The position numbers and the translations under genes are program-made. A stretch of 64,000 nucleotides of DNA from Dipteronia dyeriana (lineage: Eukaryota > Streptophyta > Magnoliopsida > Sapindales > Sapindaceae): NCBI GenBank assembly GCA_032871835.1, contig CM065295.1, positions 27,290,501 through 27,354,500 on the forward strand. The letters run 5' to 3'. Below, in pieces: positions 35,642 to 48,515 of the stretch (positions within the stretch are counted from its first letter, which is position 1; each line of letters opens with the position of its first letter). The notes beneath the pieces are model-generated. The model did not search any database. It was not told the DNA's origin and was given only the letters and a program-made list of their open reading frames with translations.

Positions 35642-38600
35642 CCTATTCAGCCCCTCTATGTTAATTGGTTAACCATGGTATCAAATTTGTTAACACTAAA
35701 TAGTTAGGGGGGAGAGAGATTGAGTTGTTTCATTTATTCAACCAATAGTGTATATATATGTTGAGGACCTAGATTGAGATCCAACAACAAAACTTGTATC
35801 CAAAGATAGATAGATTTGAGTCAAACCACTCACAGATTTGAGTCAAACCACTCACAGAATTGAGCGATCGACTCTAGAATCAGATAACAGAATTTACCTA
35901 ACCCTATCCCAAGCCTTTCTAAGCAGTTCACTGAGAAAAACCGAATCGAAAAGAAATTGGATGAACTCTAGCTGAACTAATTTTACTAATAAAACCTTCA
36001 AAAAGATAACAACCCTAAAAAATAATAGTTCTATTATAGTTGGACTAGTTTTTTATTTTCCTATTTTGTCATAATAAAAATAGAAAACTAATCTAAAACA
36101 TAATTAAAATAAAATAACTAAAATAAAAGAACTCCAACGTAAAATAAAATATAAAAAAATGCAATCCTAATTAAGGCTTAACATAATCTTCCTCAAGTCA
36201 TATCAATTGCACTCACTTCTTGTTTGTCAGTAGCCTGTTCACTTCCACCCAAGAAAGCTAACCTCTCTCCAATTCTTTTAGATTTTTTAACAGTCTCAAC
36301 ATTCCCTCACTCTTCAAGAATACCCTTGCCTTCAAGGGAAAAATCTAGAAAATATTCTACCATCTCGTCATAGTCTTCCTAAGTAGCCTCCTCCCTAGGG
36401 ACCCCTTGCCATTGAACCAGAACCTGCCACACCTTTGTCATACCAAGTCCCTTTTTCCAACTGCGATATCGAAGAGATGTTGTAGGTTGTAGCAGCATGT
36501 TACCCTCTGTATCAAACGCCGGTAAATCACTCGAAATGAGACTCGAGTTTCCCACTCTCTTATTCAATACGGTAACATGGAACATTGGATGCAACCTAGA
36601 AATAGACAGCAACTCCAACTTGTAAGCCACATCACCTATCTGCTCTAACTCCTTCAAAGGCCTATAATACCGCTGCGACAATTTCACATTGAACTTTTTC
36701 TCTAGAGATTTTTGCCGATACGGTTGAAGTTTGAGATACACGAAATCTCCTGGCTCAAAAGATACATCTCATATGCCTTGGTCATAATACTTCTTCATTC
36801 TCCCATGAGCCTTCTCAAGCTCCTTCTTCACCTTAGCTACAACCTCATCCCTAGCCAACTCTATCTCGACTTCTTCATTTCAAGCTGTCCTTTTCTCATA
36901 AGTGCTTAACATCGGTGGTGGTCGCCCATCCATTACTTCAAACGGACTCATGTTAATCGAAGCATGATGTGACGTGTTGTATCAGTACTCGGCCTATGAA
37001 ATGTACTATTTCCATCTCTTTTGCTCCTCATGACAATAACACCTTAGGTACTGCTCAAGAGTCCGAACACCACCTCTGTCTGTCCGTCAATCTGTGGATG
37101 GTAGGAGGAACTTGCCTTCAACTTGTTGCCTTGCAAAGTAAATAATTCCTGCCAAAAAGAACTCATAAACGGTTTCCCTCGATCAGACACGATACTCCGT
37201 GCGGTGAAAGGATATTTGAGAGGAATAAAATGGGCACCCTTGCTCAACCTATCCACCACGACCATAATGGACTCGTAACCCCCCACTACAAGGCAGCCCC
37301 TCTACAAGGCTATAGTCGAGCCCTCCCAAATTTTCTCCGGTATCGATAATGGTTGCAACAACCCCATAAGGCACCTCTGGTCATACTTCACCTTCTGACC
37401 ACCAATTTCTTCACTTCATTTTTAAGGCCCTCCCAATAGAAAAAGGTTTTGATCCTTACATAAATACGCAACCACTCAGAATGACCTCCTTCTTTGTTAT
37501 TGTGAAAATGAGCTAGAATCTTCTCTCTCAACCCTGGTACCCTCGGTACATATACATAGTTTTTGTAGTACAACAGCCCATTTTTATTGCGAAAAGCCTC
37601 TACACCAGCCTCGTGGTTCTCCAACTTCTTATGAATCTCCACTGCTCGAGCATCAAACTGCATGGTCTCCTTAATTCGATCCCAAACTCACCGTTCAGCC
37701 TCACTAAGTGCCATTACTCCTGCCTTATCGTCTGCATACACAGACCACAATATTGAACTCTCTTTTCTTGATAAGGCATCAACTACTTTGTTTTCCTTAC
37801 CAGGTTGGTAGATAATATCGTACTCAAACCCAAGAAGCTTAACTAAAACTTTTGTTGCTCCGGGGTCACAATTTTCTGCTCTAACAAGTGCCTCAAAGCT
37901 TATTGATCGGACACAATGGGGAATTTCCGGCCCAATAAATAAGGTCTCCACACCTTCACCTCGTGCACTACTGCTAACATCTCCCTAGCATAAGTACTCC
38001 AAGTCTTCTTCATTGGCCCTAAAGCCTCAGAAACAAACACATGAGGCCTTTTCTGTTGTACCAAGACTGCCCAAATCCCCTCTCCACTCGCATCGGTATA
38101 GACCTCGAATGGCTTTTTGAAATTGGGCAAAGCCAACACAGGGGTTTGTGTCATAGCACTCTTCAAATCTTCAAAGCCTTTCTTTGCTTCTTCTGTCCAA
38201 TCAAAACTGTCTTTTTTTAACATATCAGTCAATGGTTTTGCAATCAGTCCATAATACTTCACAAACCTCAGGTAGTAACCTGTTAACCTTAGAAATCCTC
38301 TCAGAGAACACATCTTTTGGCGATGGCCAATCCACCATAGTCTCAATCTTCCTAGGATCATCCTTCACTCCCGCTCCTGAAATTACGTGCCCAAGATACT
38401 GCAATACCTCCTGCACAAAGTCACATTTTGGCATTTTAATAAAAAAGTGATGCTGCTCTAGTATCCCTAATACCAACTCCAAATGTTCCATGTGCTCCTT
38501 TAATGATTTTGAATACACCAAAATATCGTCAAAGAACACTAGAACAAACTTCCTCGAATAAGGTCTAAAAATTGAATTCATGGCTGCCTGGAATGTAGAA

Positions 38601-41600
38601 GGTGCGTTGCACAGCCCAAATGGCATCACCTGATACTCATATAACCCTGAATGCGTCCAAAAGACTGTTTTGTGCTCATCATCCTCCTTTATCCGAATTT
38701 GGTGGCACCCAGCTCGTAAATCTAGCTTGGTGAACACACGCCCCATGTAACTCACCCAACATCTCATCAACAGTCAGAATAGGAAATCGGTCCTTCACAG
38801 TTGACTCATTCAGAGCCTGATAGCCGATACGAAACCTTCAAGTCCTATCTTTTTTCCTCATTAATAGCATTAGAGACGAAAACAGACCGACTCTGCCAGA
38901 TCAATCCATTCTTCATCTCCTCTACTTGTCTCCCAATCTCATCTTTTTTGGAAATGGGCATACCTATATGAATGCACATTGACCGGATTTACTGTTCCGC
39001 TGCCAAACTCTGGATTTACTATTCCGACTGCCAAATTTACTGTTCTGCTGCCAAATTCTTCATGTATTTTTTGTTCTTTTTCTTCCGTTACTACTATGTC
39101 CGGCTCAGGTACATTTCACTCTGCTTTCAGTACTTAGACAATTTCTAGTAATAATACTTGGATAATTGATTCTGGTGCAACAGATCACATAACTTTTGAT
39201 CCTCGAAATTTAGTCATCATAGTTCAACCGAAACATATAGTGTGTAATATGCTGATGGTACACCCACTCCGGTTAATGGGGCTGGATCTGTATCATTAAC
39301 GCCATCTTTACACCTGTCATCTGTTTTACATGTGCCTACCTTATCTAATAACTTGAGATCACTAAATCTCTTAACTGTACTGTCACCTTCTAGCCTACTC
39401 ATTCTGTGTTTCAGGACATTCACACCAAGGAGACGATTGGAACTGGTAGGGAAAGAGGGGGGTTGTACCACTTTACAACACATAGTACTCCAGGCTCTTC
39501 ACGCTCATCTAGCCAACCTCATTGAGTAGTACAAGTCAACTCTGATAAGGAGAGTAATATCTATCTTTAGCATAGACGTTTAGGACATTATTCATTTGGG
39601 TAACTTAAGTTTTTATTTTCATCCTCGTTTACTGGTCATAATAATTTTCAATGTGAAACATGTGTTTTGTCAAAACATCATCGCACTGTCTTTCTTTCTA
39701 GTAATCATAATAGGAGCTCTATGCCATTTTCTCTTATCCATTCTGATGTATGAGGTCCTTCTAATGTTGTGTCTATATCTGGTATATGTTGGTTTGTTAC
39801 ATTTATTGATGACTGTACACGTATGACTTGGATTTTCCTTTTAAAAAATAAAAGTGATATATGTGATATTTTTCAAAAAATTTATCACATGATTTATACA
39901 GTTTCATAAAAAAATTCAGGTTTTATGCTCTGATAATGGTGGTGAATATCTCAATCACAATTTCAAAACCTTTTGTTTACAAAACAGTATTCTCCACCAA
40001 ACATCTTGTGCACATACTCCACAACAAAATGGTACAGCCGAGCGTAAAAATCGTCATCTCTTAGAGGTTGCACGATCTTTACTACTTGAAATGCATATGC
40101 CTAAATCTTTTTGGGGTGATGCTGTATTATCTGCTGCATATTGCATTAATCGCATACCGTCCAGTGTTTTGTCTTTTCAAACTCCATTACAATCCTTGTC
40201 TCATTTCTGTGATGTTAACTCTGCCTTACATGTTCTTCCTCGAGTCTTTGGATGTGTAGTATATGAACATATCCATACTCCTCATCGAGGAAAGTTAGAC
40301 CCACGTGCTCTTAAGTGTTTTTATAGGGTATTCTTGCTCACAAAAGGGGTACAAGTGTTACCATCCTCCGTCTCGTAGGGTGTTTGTTTTGCAGGATGTT
40401 ACGTTTTGGGAAAATGAGGCATACTTTGCCTCGGAGACTCCTCTTCAGGAGGGGAACTCGAACCATGAAGAGCAGTCTTCTACGGTAGACAATAGTATAT
40501 CTATTAGTTTGCCCATCAGTTTACCTGAGTCTCCATCTATTAGTTTGCCCATTAGTTTACCCGAGTCTCCTACGGACACTATTAGTTTGCCCGTAAGTCA
40601 ATCTTCTGAAGAAAAAAGTGAGATTCCTGAAAGGACAGAACCAACTTGGAAAGCGTATGAAAGGCGAAATAAAGGAAAAGAGAAACAGGAGGAGTTAGTT
40701 CCCATATAGGTGGCACAACCCTTACTTCCCCATCTCCAACACTAGTTCATCAATCAGATTCTGAGGTGGAAAATGCTCCTAAGGTAATTCCTGAACTCTC
40801 TACTTTATCTAATGACTTGTCTAGTGAAAATCACACAGATCCCGACCCCAGTTTACCCACTCGACGGTATCCCAGTCGAGATCATAGACAAGCTCTTTAT
40901 TCTATTACTAATTATACCTCAACTCACAGACTTTCTGAGTCCTTCAAAACATTTGCCCATCAATTATCCTCTGTATCTATTCCTAATAAATTGCAGGATG
41001 CCCTGACTGACCAGAAATGGATACAAGCCATGAAAGAAGAGATGGAGGCGTTACAGAAACACCACACGTGGGAGGTAGTGGATCTACCAAAAGTAAAGAA
41101 GGTTGTTGGGTGTAGATGGGTTTATACCATCAAACACAAAGCAGATGGCTCAATTGAAAGGTATAAGGCTAGGCTGGTTGCCAAAGGGTATACTCAGACT
41201 TACGGGGTTGATTATCAGGAGACTTTTGCTCCAGTAGCCAAGTTAAATACCGTTAGGGTACTCCTCTCTCTAGCAACTAACTTGGATTGGCCATTGAAAC
41301 AATTCGATGTGAAGAATGCCTTTCTACATGGAGAACTCAGTGAAGAAGTTTATATGGAACTCCCACCTGGTTTCGAGTCTCAGAATGTTAAAGTATGTAA
41401 ACTGAAGAAGGCTCTCTACGGACTAAAGCAATCATCTAAAGCCTTGTTTGGACAATTCCGTACGTCCATGAGAAGATTCGGATATCATCAGAGTAACTTT
41501 GATCACAAATTATTCTTCAAAAGAAGGGGTGATAAGATCACTATACTGATCGTTTATGTTGATGACATGATTGTTATAGGGAATGATGATTTAAAGATGA

Positions 41601-44600
41601 GTACTCTTCAAAGCTACTTGGCTACGGCGTTTGAGATGAAATATTTGTGATTGCTAAGATACTTTATAGGAATTGAGGTAGGCCGATCAAAACATGGGAT
41701 TTTCCTTAGTCAAAGAAAGTATGTCCTTGATCTGCTTACAGAAACTGGGATGCTTGTTAGCAAACCAGCAGATACCCCTATAGATCAGAATCACATGTTA
41801 TGTGAGTGTTCAGGTCACCGTGATCAAACCTCGACAAACAAACAAAGATATCAAAGACTTGTTGGTAAGCTTATCTACCTTTCACATACCTGATGGATAT
41901 TGCTTATGCAGTAAGTGTGGTGAGCCAGTTTATGCATGCTCCCACTGAGAGCCACATGAACACAGTTCTTCGAATCCTAAGGTATCTTAAAGGAGCTCCT
42001 AGCAGAGGATTAATGTTCTCTCGACATGAACACTTAAGCATCAAAAGGTATACAGATGCTGATTAGGCAGGGAATGCTAGTGACCGAAGATCTACATCCG
42101 GTTACTTCACATTTGTAGGAGGAAATTTGGTTACTTGGAGAAGTAAGAAGCAGACAGTTGTGTCACGATCCAGTGCTGAGGCTGAGTTTCGAGGAATTGA
42201 CCAAGGAATCTCTGAACTACTATGGCTAAAGAATTTAATGAGCGATTTGGGATTTCATCAAGAAAGTAGTATGAAGTTGTATTGTGATAATAAGGCTTCA
42301 ATTCAGATTGCTAATAATCCTGTACAGCATGATCGTACTAAGCATGTGGAGATCGATCGATTCTTCATCAAAGAAAAAATTGAAGAAAAGATAATCGAAC
42401 TTCCGTTTATTCCAAGTAAAGACCAGCTTGCAGATATCCTTACAAAGGCTATCAATGGAAGGAACTTTCATGACTTAATTAACAAGTTGGGCATGAGTGA
42501 CATCTATGCACCAACTTTAGGAGGGGTGTTAGAATATTTCAGTATTAGTGTAGAATATATTTGTTATTATCGTATAGTTGACAAATCTTCTAATAGTTGA
42601 CAAATCTTCTAATTGCGGATTATATGGGATTGATTAGATTAATTGTAGAGATCATAGGAGATCAATCACTTGATTCTCACTCTGAATTTTTTTCATATAT
42701 ATTGCCTCCATATGTAGAAGAATAAAGTAACAAAAACTCTCAATTTGTTCAGGAATTTATGTAATTGGGTTATGGTTAGTGGTTAGTGTTTAGTAGCTAG
42801 TAGTTATAGCATTTGTGTTAATTGTAATAGTTAGTAGTTAGTAGTTAGTAGTTAGTAGGAATTTTGTTGTGTATATGTCCTATTTGTAATCTTTTTAATC
42901 AATGAAGGATGTTATTCAACATGGTATCAAAGCGGTTCTAAAGATTAATTCCGTTCATTTCTCCGGCCTTAATCACCAGAATATTAATCTTCCCCTGCCT
43001 ACATTGTCGGAATTCTCTATTTGTTTTGTTTTGGCCTTAATTGTCGTAATATTCTTTTATCCATCATCTTTTGTCACCTTTATCACCATTGATAGACTCT
43101 TCGAAGATGATCTACAAAACCCTATCGGTTTCGCTGAAAACCATCGCCGGAAACAGCCACACGTGTCGTCGCCTGAATCTCTTCATGCGCCGCCGCACGT
43201 GGGTTGACAACGCCTGCCCCAAAAGTTGTGAAACCTGTTGATCTTCCAAAAACTCTACTGGACCGTTGCCAAAAGAGGTCTCCTTGGTGGTCAAATCAAC
43301 GTGCGACAAGTGAAGGATCTCGTTCCATCGTCGTTGCCACCGGTGCTTATTTCTAGTGATTGGGGTGTCACCTTCAACCCCAGAATTTTCAACGGACACC
43401 GGCCAGCAAGACCAAGTGGTGATTGGTCAGATTCGTCATCGAGAAGGGCAACTTACAGCCAAGTTAAACCGAGTTTAACTGAGTCGGACCGAGTTTAATC
43501 GAGTTCAACCGTTTTTTTACTGAGTCATACCGAGTTCAACTGATTTTGAGCTAAGTCGGACCGAGTTCCTACTTTTTTTGGACCAATTCTCTGTCTGATT
43601 TTATCTTCCCTTCGGTTGATTTCAGTTTTTTTGGTACCATTTCTAGGAAAGGTAACCATGAATTTTTCATCTCCTTATTCATTGGCTTCATCAGTTCATT
43701 CAGGTATTCATCCTATTGGTTTAAATGTTGCTTCTCTCCCGAATTATTCTTGGATCATTGATTCTGGAGCTTCAGATCATATGACCGGTCATTCTAATTT
43801 ATACATTTCCTATATCTCTTGTTCGGGTAGACAAAAGGTGAAATTAATTGATGGATCTTTAGCCTCTGTGGCAAGAAAATGATGTATTCGTATCTCAAAT
43901 ACTCTTTCACTTGATTATGTTCTACATGTTCCAAAGTTATCATGCATTCTTCTTTCCATCAGTAAAATTACTAAAGAGCTTCATTGTGTTGCTAGAGCAC
44001 GGGAAAGGTGATTGGCATTGAAAAAGAGGTTGATGGACTTTACTACTTTGAGAGTAAACCTATTGGTTCGGGTAATTTATCTCACACAAACTTGAGCTCC
44101 CTAAATTCGAATCAAGAAATAGAACTTCGGCATAAAAGATTAGGTCACCCAAACTTCCCATACTTGAAAAAATTGTTTCCTACCTTATTCTAAAATCAAG
44201 ATGTCCATGTTTTCCAATGTGAAGTGTGTGAACCAGCTAAACACAATCGAGCATGTTTTCCTGCACAAAAGTATAAAGAATCACATCCATTCTCCTTAAT
44301 TCATAGTGATATTTGGGGTCCTTCACGTGTCAATAGCCTTTCTGGGTTTAGATGGCTCATTACATTTATTGATGATCATACTCGTGCTACTTGGGTGTAC
44401 TTGCTCAAAGAAAAATTTGAGGCTGCCAAAACATTCCAAAACTTTCATCAAATGATTAAAACCTTGTTTCAAGCCAATCTTCAAATCCTTAAAACAGATA
44501 ATGGGAGAGAATATTACTCAAACATACTTGGTTCTTATTTGATAGAAAATGGGATCGTACATCATAGTTCTTATGTTGATACACCACAACAAAATGGGAT

Positions 44601-47600
44601 AACTGAGAAAAAAAACAGACATCTTGAGGTAGCTAGAGCCTTGATGTTTACTATGGGAGTTCCAAAAAAAATTTGGGGAGAAGCTGTCCTTACCGCTACA
44701 TATCTGATTAATAGGATACCCTCAAGAACCTTAAATTTCAAAACACCACTTGACACACTCAAAAACACATATCCATCGTCACATCTGTTTTCTTCTCTTT
44801 CACCTAAGATTTTTGGTTGTGTCGTTTTTGTTCACATACATGACCATAATAGGGGGAAACTAGATCCAAAGGCACTTCATTGTATTTTCCTAAGGTATTC
44901 TTCCACTCAAAAGGGTTACAAATGTTATTATCCCTCAACACGAAGATTTTGTGTCCATGGATGTTACATTTTTTTAGTATACTTCTTTCTTCACCAAAAC
45001 TTTTCCTCTTCAGGGGAAAAGTAGACATACTGAAGATTTGTTTTGGTCTATTCCTCATATATCTACTCCGAGGTTCCTCTTTCTGAGAATCCACAACCGT
45101 CATCTCCAGTCCAAACTCCACTTGAGTTTGTAATAGAAAGAGATAAAGAACTAAAGGTTTATTCAAGAAGGAACAAGTTACAAACTCCTCAACAGTATCA
45201 ACCACCTAAACTGATCACAGAAAGTCTGAAAAACACAGATAATCCTTCAATCCCTAATGTGTGTAAACAACCCCACCTGGATGACCTTCCTGATGTTTAT
45301 GATATTGATATTCCAATTGCGAATAGGAAAGGTGATAGATCTTGTACTATGCATCCTATTTTGAATTATGTCTCATATCAAAAATTGTCCCCCAGCTTGA
45401 AAGCATTTACAGTTAATTTATCTTTTTGTGAGACTATTCCAAGTTCCATACAGGAAGCTTTTACCATCCCAAGATAGAAAAAAGCCATATTTGAAGAAAC
45501 AGGAGCCTTGAAAAAGAATGATGCATGGGAACTTGTTGACCTTCCTTCAGGAAAGAGACCAGTGGGATGTAAATGGGTGTTTACAGTGAAACACAATGCA
45601 GATGGGACAATTAAAAGATATAAAACAAGACTTGTGGCAAAGGGGTTTACACAGACTTACGGAGTTGATTATCAAGAGACTTTTGCCCCAGTTGCCAAGA
45701 TGAACTCAATTCGAGCTCTTTTTATCTCTTGCAGCAAATCTAGACTAGCACCTTGATCAACTTGATGTGAAGAATGCATTTTTGCATTGAGATTTCGGGA
45801 AGAAGTATATATGGAGCTACCACCTAGTTTTGAAGATGTGTTTGGACGGAAGAAAGTGTGCTAGCTAAAAAAGTCACTATATGAACTGAATCAATCACCT
45901 AGGGCCCGGGTTGAAAAATTTTACCAAGGCTATTCGTCGCTTTGAGTATTCTCAAAGTCAAGGTGATCATACCTTGTTCTTCAAGCACTCCAAAAATGGG
46001 AGCATCACCATCTTGATTGTTTATGTGGATGACATTACCGTCACTGGTAATGATGTTGATGAAATAGAAAGACTAAAGACAATGCTTGCCAAGGAGTTCA
46101 AAATCAAAGATTTAGGAAAGTTGAGATATTTTTTGGGCATTGAGGTTGCAAGATCTAAGGGGATATTTCTATCACAAAGGAAGTATGTCTTTGATCTCCT
46201 CAAAGAAACAGGAATGCTAGGCCGCTAACTTGGAGATACTCCAATTGATCCAAAACACAACTTAGGAGGCATTGAAAGTTCGCCGATTGACAAAGGTCGC
46301 TATCAGAGATTGGTTGGTAAGCTGATATATCTGTTTCACTCTAGACCTGATATTGCATTTGTTGCTAGTGTGGCCAGCCAATACATGCATTCTCCTTGTG
46401 AAAATCATATGGAGGCAGTTTTGAAGATTCTACGGTACTTGAAAGGTTCACCAGGAAAGGGATTATTCTTCTCAAAGAATTATCATCTTCAAGTAGAAGC
46501 TTATACTGATGTTGATTGGACAGATTCGGTTGAGGACAGAAGATCAACATCCGGATATTGCACCCTCATCGGAGGAAACATAGTTACTTGGCGAGGTAAG
46601 AAACAGTCTGTGGTGGTTAGATAGAGCATTGAAGCCGAGTTTAGAGCAATGGCACAAGGAATATGTGAGTTGTTATGGTTGAAGGTTTTGCTAAAAGAAC
46701 TACGAATTGACAAGTCAGAAACAATGAAGATATACTGTGATAATAAAGCTGCTATCAACATTGCTCACAATTCAGTTCACCATTATAGAACCAAGCATGT
46801 TGAAATTGATAGACATTTTATCAAGGAGAAGATTGAAAGCGGTCAGATTTGCATTCCATTTGTCAAAAGTGGAAATCAACTAGCTAATGTTTTCACTAAA
46901 GGGTTGACTCGACCTACGTTTCTTTCATGTATTAGCAAGCTGGGAATGATAGATCTCTCTGAATCCTTGAGAGGGAGTGTGGGAATTCATGTAATTAGTT
47001 TGTGGTTAGTGGTTAGTCGCAAGTAGTTATAGCATTTGTAGTATTAATTGTAATAGTTAGTAGTTAGTAGTTAGTAGTTAGTAGGAATTTTGTTGTGTAT
47101 ATATGTGTCCTATTTGTAATCTTTTAATCAATGAAGGATGGAATTCCACATTTTCTTTCATCTTTGCTCAATTGAGGCATTAAGAATATATGCTCCAGCT
47201 TGAGGGGACCTGTTAAAACTAATATTTATATTTTTCCTACTCTACTCGTGTTTTAGATAATTATAAAAATCCCAAATTCTCTAGTATTCGGATTCTTTTA
47301 AGTTTTCATTTCTAATTTAGGAGAAGCAACTATATATATATATATATATATATACCGGTAATTCTATAGTCAAAACGGTCTTAAAAAAAGAGTTATTGGC
47401 ACATATACCCCCTCAACTATACACGAATTCGCATGTTGCCCCGTAAACTTTTTTTTAGGCAATAAACTCCCTAAACTTTCATTTATTGGCAAAACCCAAC
47501 CGTAAATTCCCCCTCAAACAAGCGGTCAAGGGCAATAAACCCAATTGTTTGCAAATAAACGAGAGTTTAAGGGGTTTAATGCCTAAAAAAAAAAATAGGG

Positions 47601-48473
47601 GACAGCATGCAAATTCACGTATGCTTCAAGGGGCATCTGTGCCAATAACTTAAAAAAATTCAGAACCTTTTTATAATGTTACAGAACCAAGTCTGTAGTT
47701 TTGTAATGCTACAGAGTTTTGTAACGTTAGAAAACTAAGCTCCTAAAAAAAAATTATGACCGTCCTGACATTAGAAGCACCCTATCAATATTCTTGTATT
47801 TCAATACAGGGCTATTCTGTTAACAAATACACACTACAGTCAAAGCAACTTGGAACTTACCGATGGAATGGGCATAATTTTACTTGCAGAAATAGATAAA
47901 GCTGTTATTCCCCATCCATTATAATGAGTTCCTTGAGTCCTAACTATGCTTGAGCCCAAATATTCACGTAATCCAGCTTGAAACAAGTTAAAGGCGTCTT
48001 CTTGCATCTTGACTGCCCCATACCTTAATGGACAAGACTTTGAAGGGAACTTTTTAAATGAATCTGAGCTACTTGACTGCAGAATAGATTCATAATCAGG
48101 ATAAAGATATACTGAACGTTGACATGGAATTTACAAACATCCAGAGATGAAAAGGTGTCAGAGATAAGAACACGCAGAAATACACACCTTGAAGGCACTA
48201 GCATGCAGAGTGAGTGTGCAAGCAATTCGCTTGTTTTGCTTCAAGTCAGAGCAAAGGCGCTCATTGAGTTCTTCGCAGAGTTGATTGAGCCAGTGCTTAA
48301 CCTGGAGAAAAAGTAAGAGAGAACAATTATTGAGAACAACTTTGTTGATTGGAGGCTAAGTGTTTCTTAATTTTAAATATTTGATGTACATGTTTTTCAA
48401 AACTTCTTATGAAAAAAGAAGATGACAGAACTAGCACTAACATGTGAGAGTGCATATGTACACGTGTGTGTGC

Positions 48474-48515
<42 letters not shown>

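Larger units (their letters stand above)
42746..47150 (+). mobile_element. Copia-2 of intron 10, both LTRs present
   Basis: LTRs 42746-42921 (176 bp) and 46978-47150 (173 bp), both carrying the ttagtagttagtag microsatellite and ending aaca/caca. A primer site TGGTATCAAAGC lies at 42922-42933, and a purine tract gagggag precedes 46978. Flanks do not form a 5-bp duplication (CAATT versus TTTTC). It lies inside the LTR of Copia-1. Between primer site and protease there are only about 800 bases, too little for a normal gag. Confidence 0.82.
34613..47825 (+). mobile_element. Outer copia element of POLH intron 10
   Basis: A TGTT-starting LTR at 34613 resembles the one at 47211 over its first 120 bases (both reach gtttaggagaagcaacta). 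A primer site tggtatcaaa follows at 35676, and the end of a copia polyprotein plus purine tract (ataatgctccagc-like, tgagggg at 47201-47207) precedes the second LTR. Flanks are AATAT (34608-34612) and AATAC (47826-47830). Its own gag-pol is almost wholly lost or replaced by three further insertions. Confidence 0.68.
47211..47825 (+). repeat. 3' LTR of the outer copia, containing two nested MITEs
   Basis: TGTTAAAACTAAT to CTGTTAACA. 47211-47331 and about 47784-47825 match the 5' LTR. The 450 bases between do not and are explained by two nested inverted-repeat elements. Confidence 0.7.
34158..47860 (-). other. POLH intron 10 (13.7 kb) filled with nested transposons
   Basis: GT donor at 47860-47859 and AG acceptor at 34159-34158 join PIPS to GTCSIMKYF, a junction matching the uninterrupted PSGTSSIMRYF of Arabidopsis. 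Nearly all of the intron is one outer copia with elements nested in it (34613-47825). The non-TE remainder is about 0.5 kb. Copia reading frames inside run opposite to POLH, while the chromovirus lies in the same direction. Confidence 0.9.

Noticed and set aside
43112..43399. 95-codon minus-strand ORF near Copia-2
   Set aside because: Opposite a retroelement leader with no motif; likely a shadow of GC-richer sequence.
42741..47155. Target duplication of Copia-2
   Set aside because: CAATT and TTTTC do not match. A CAATT further out at 47169 would require an LTR extension that the 5' LTR lacks.
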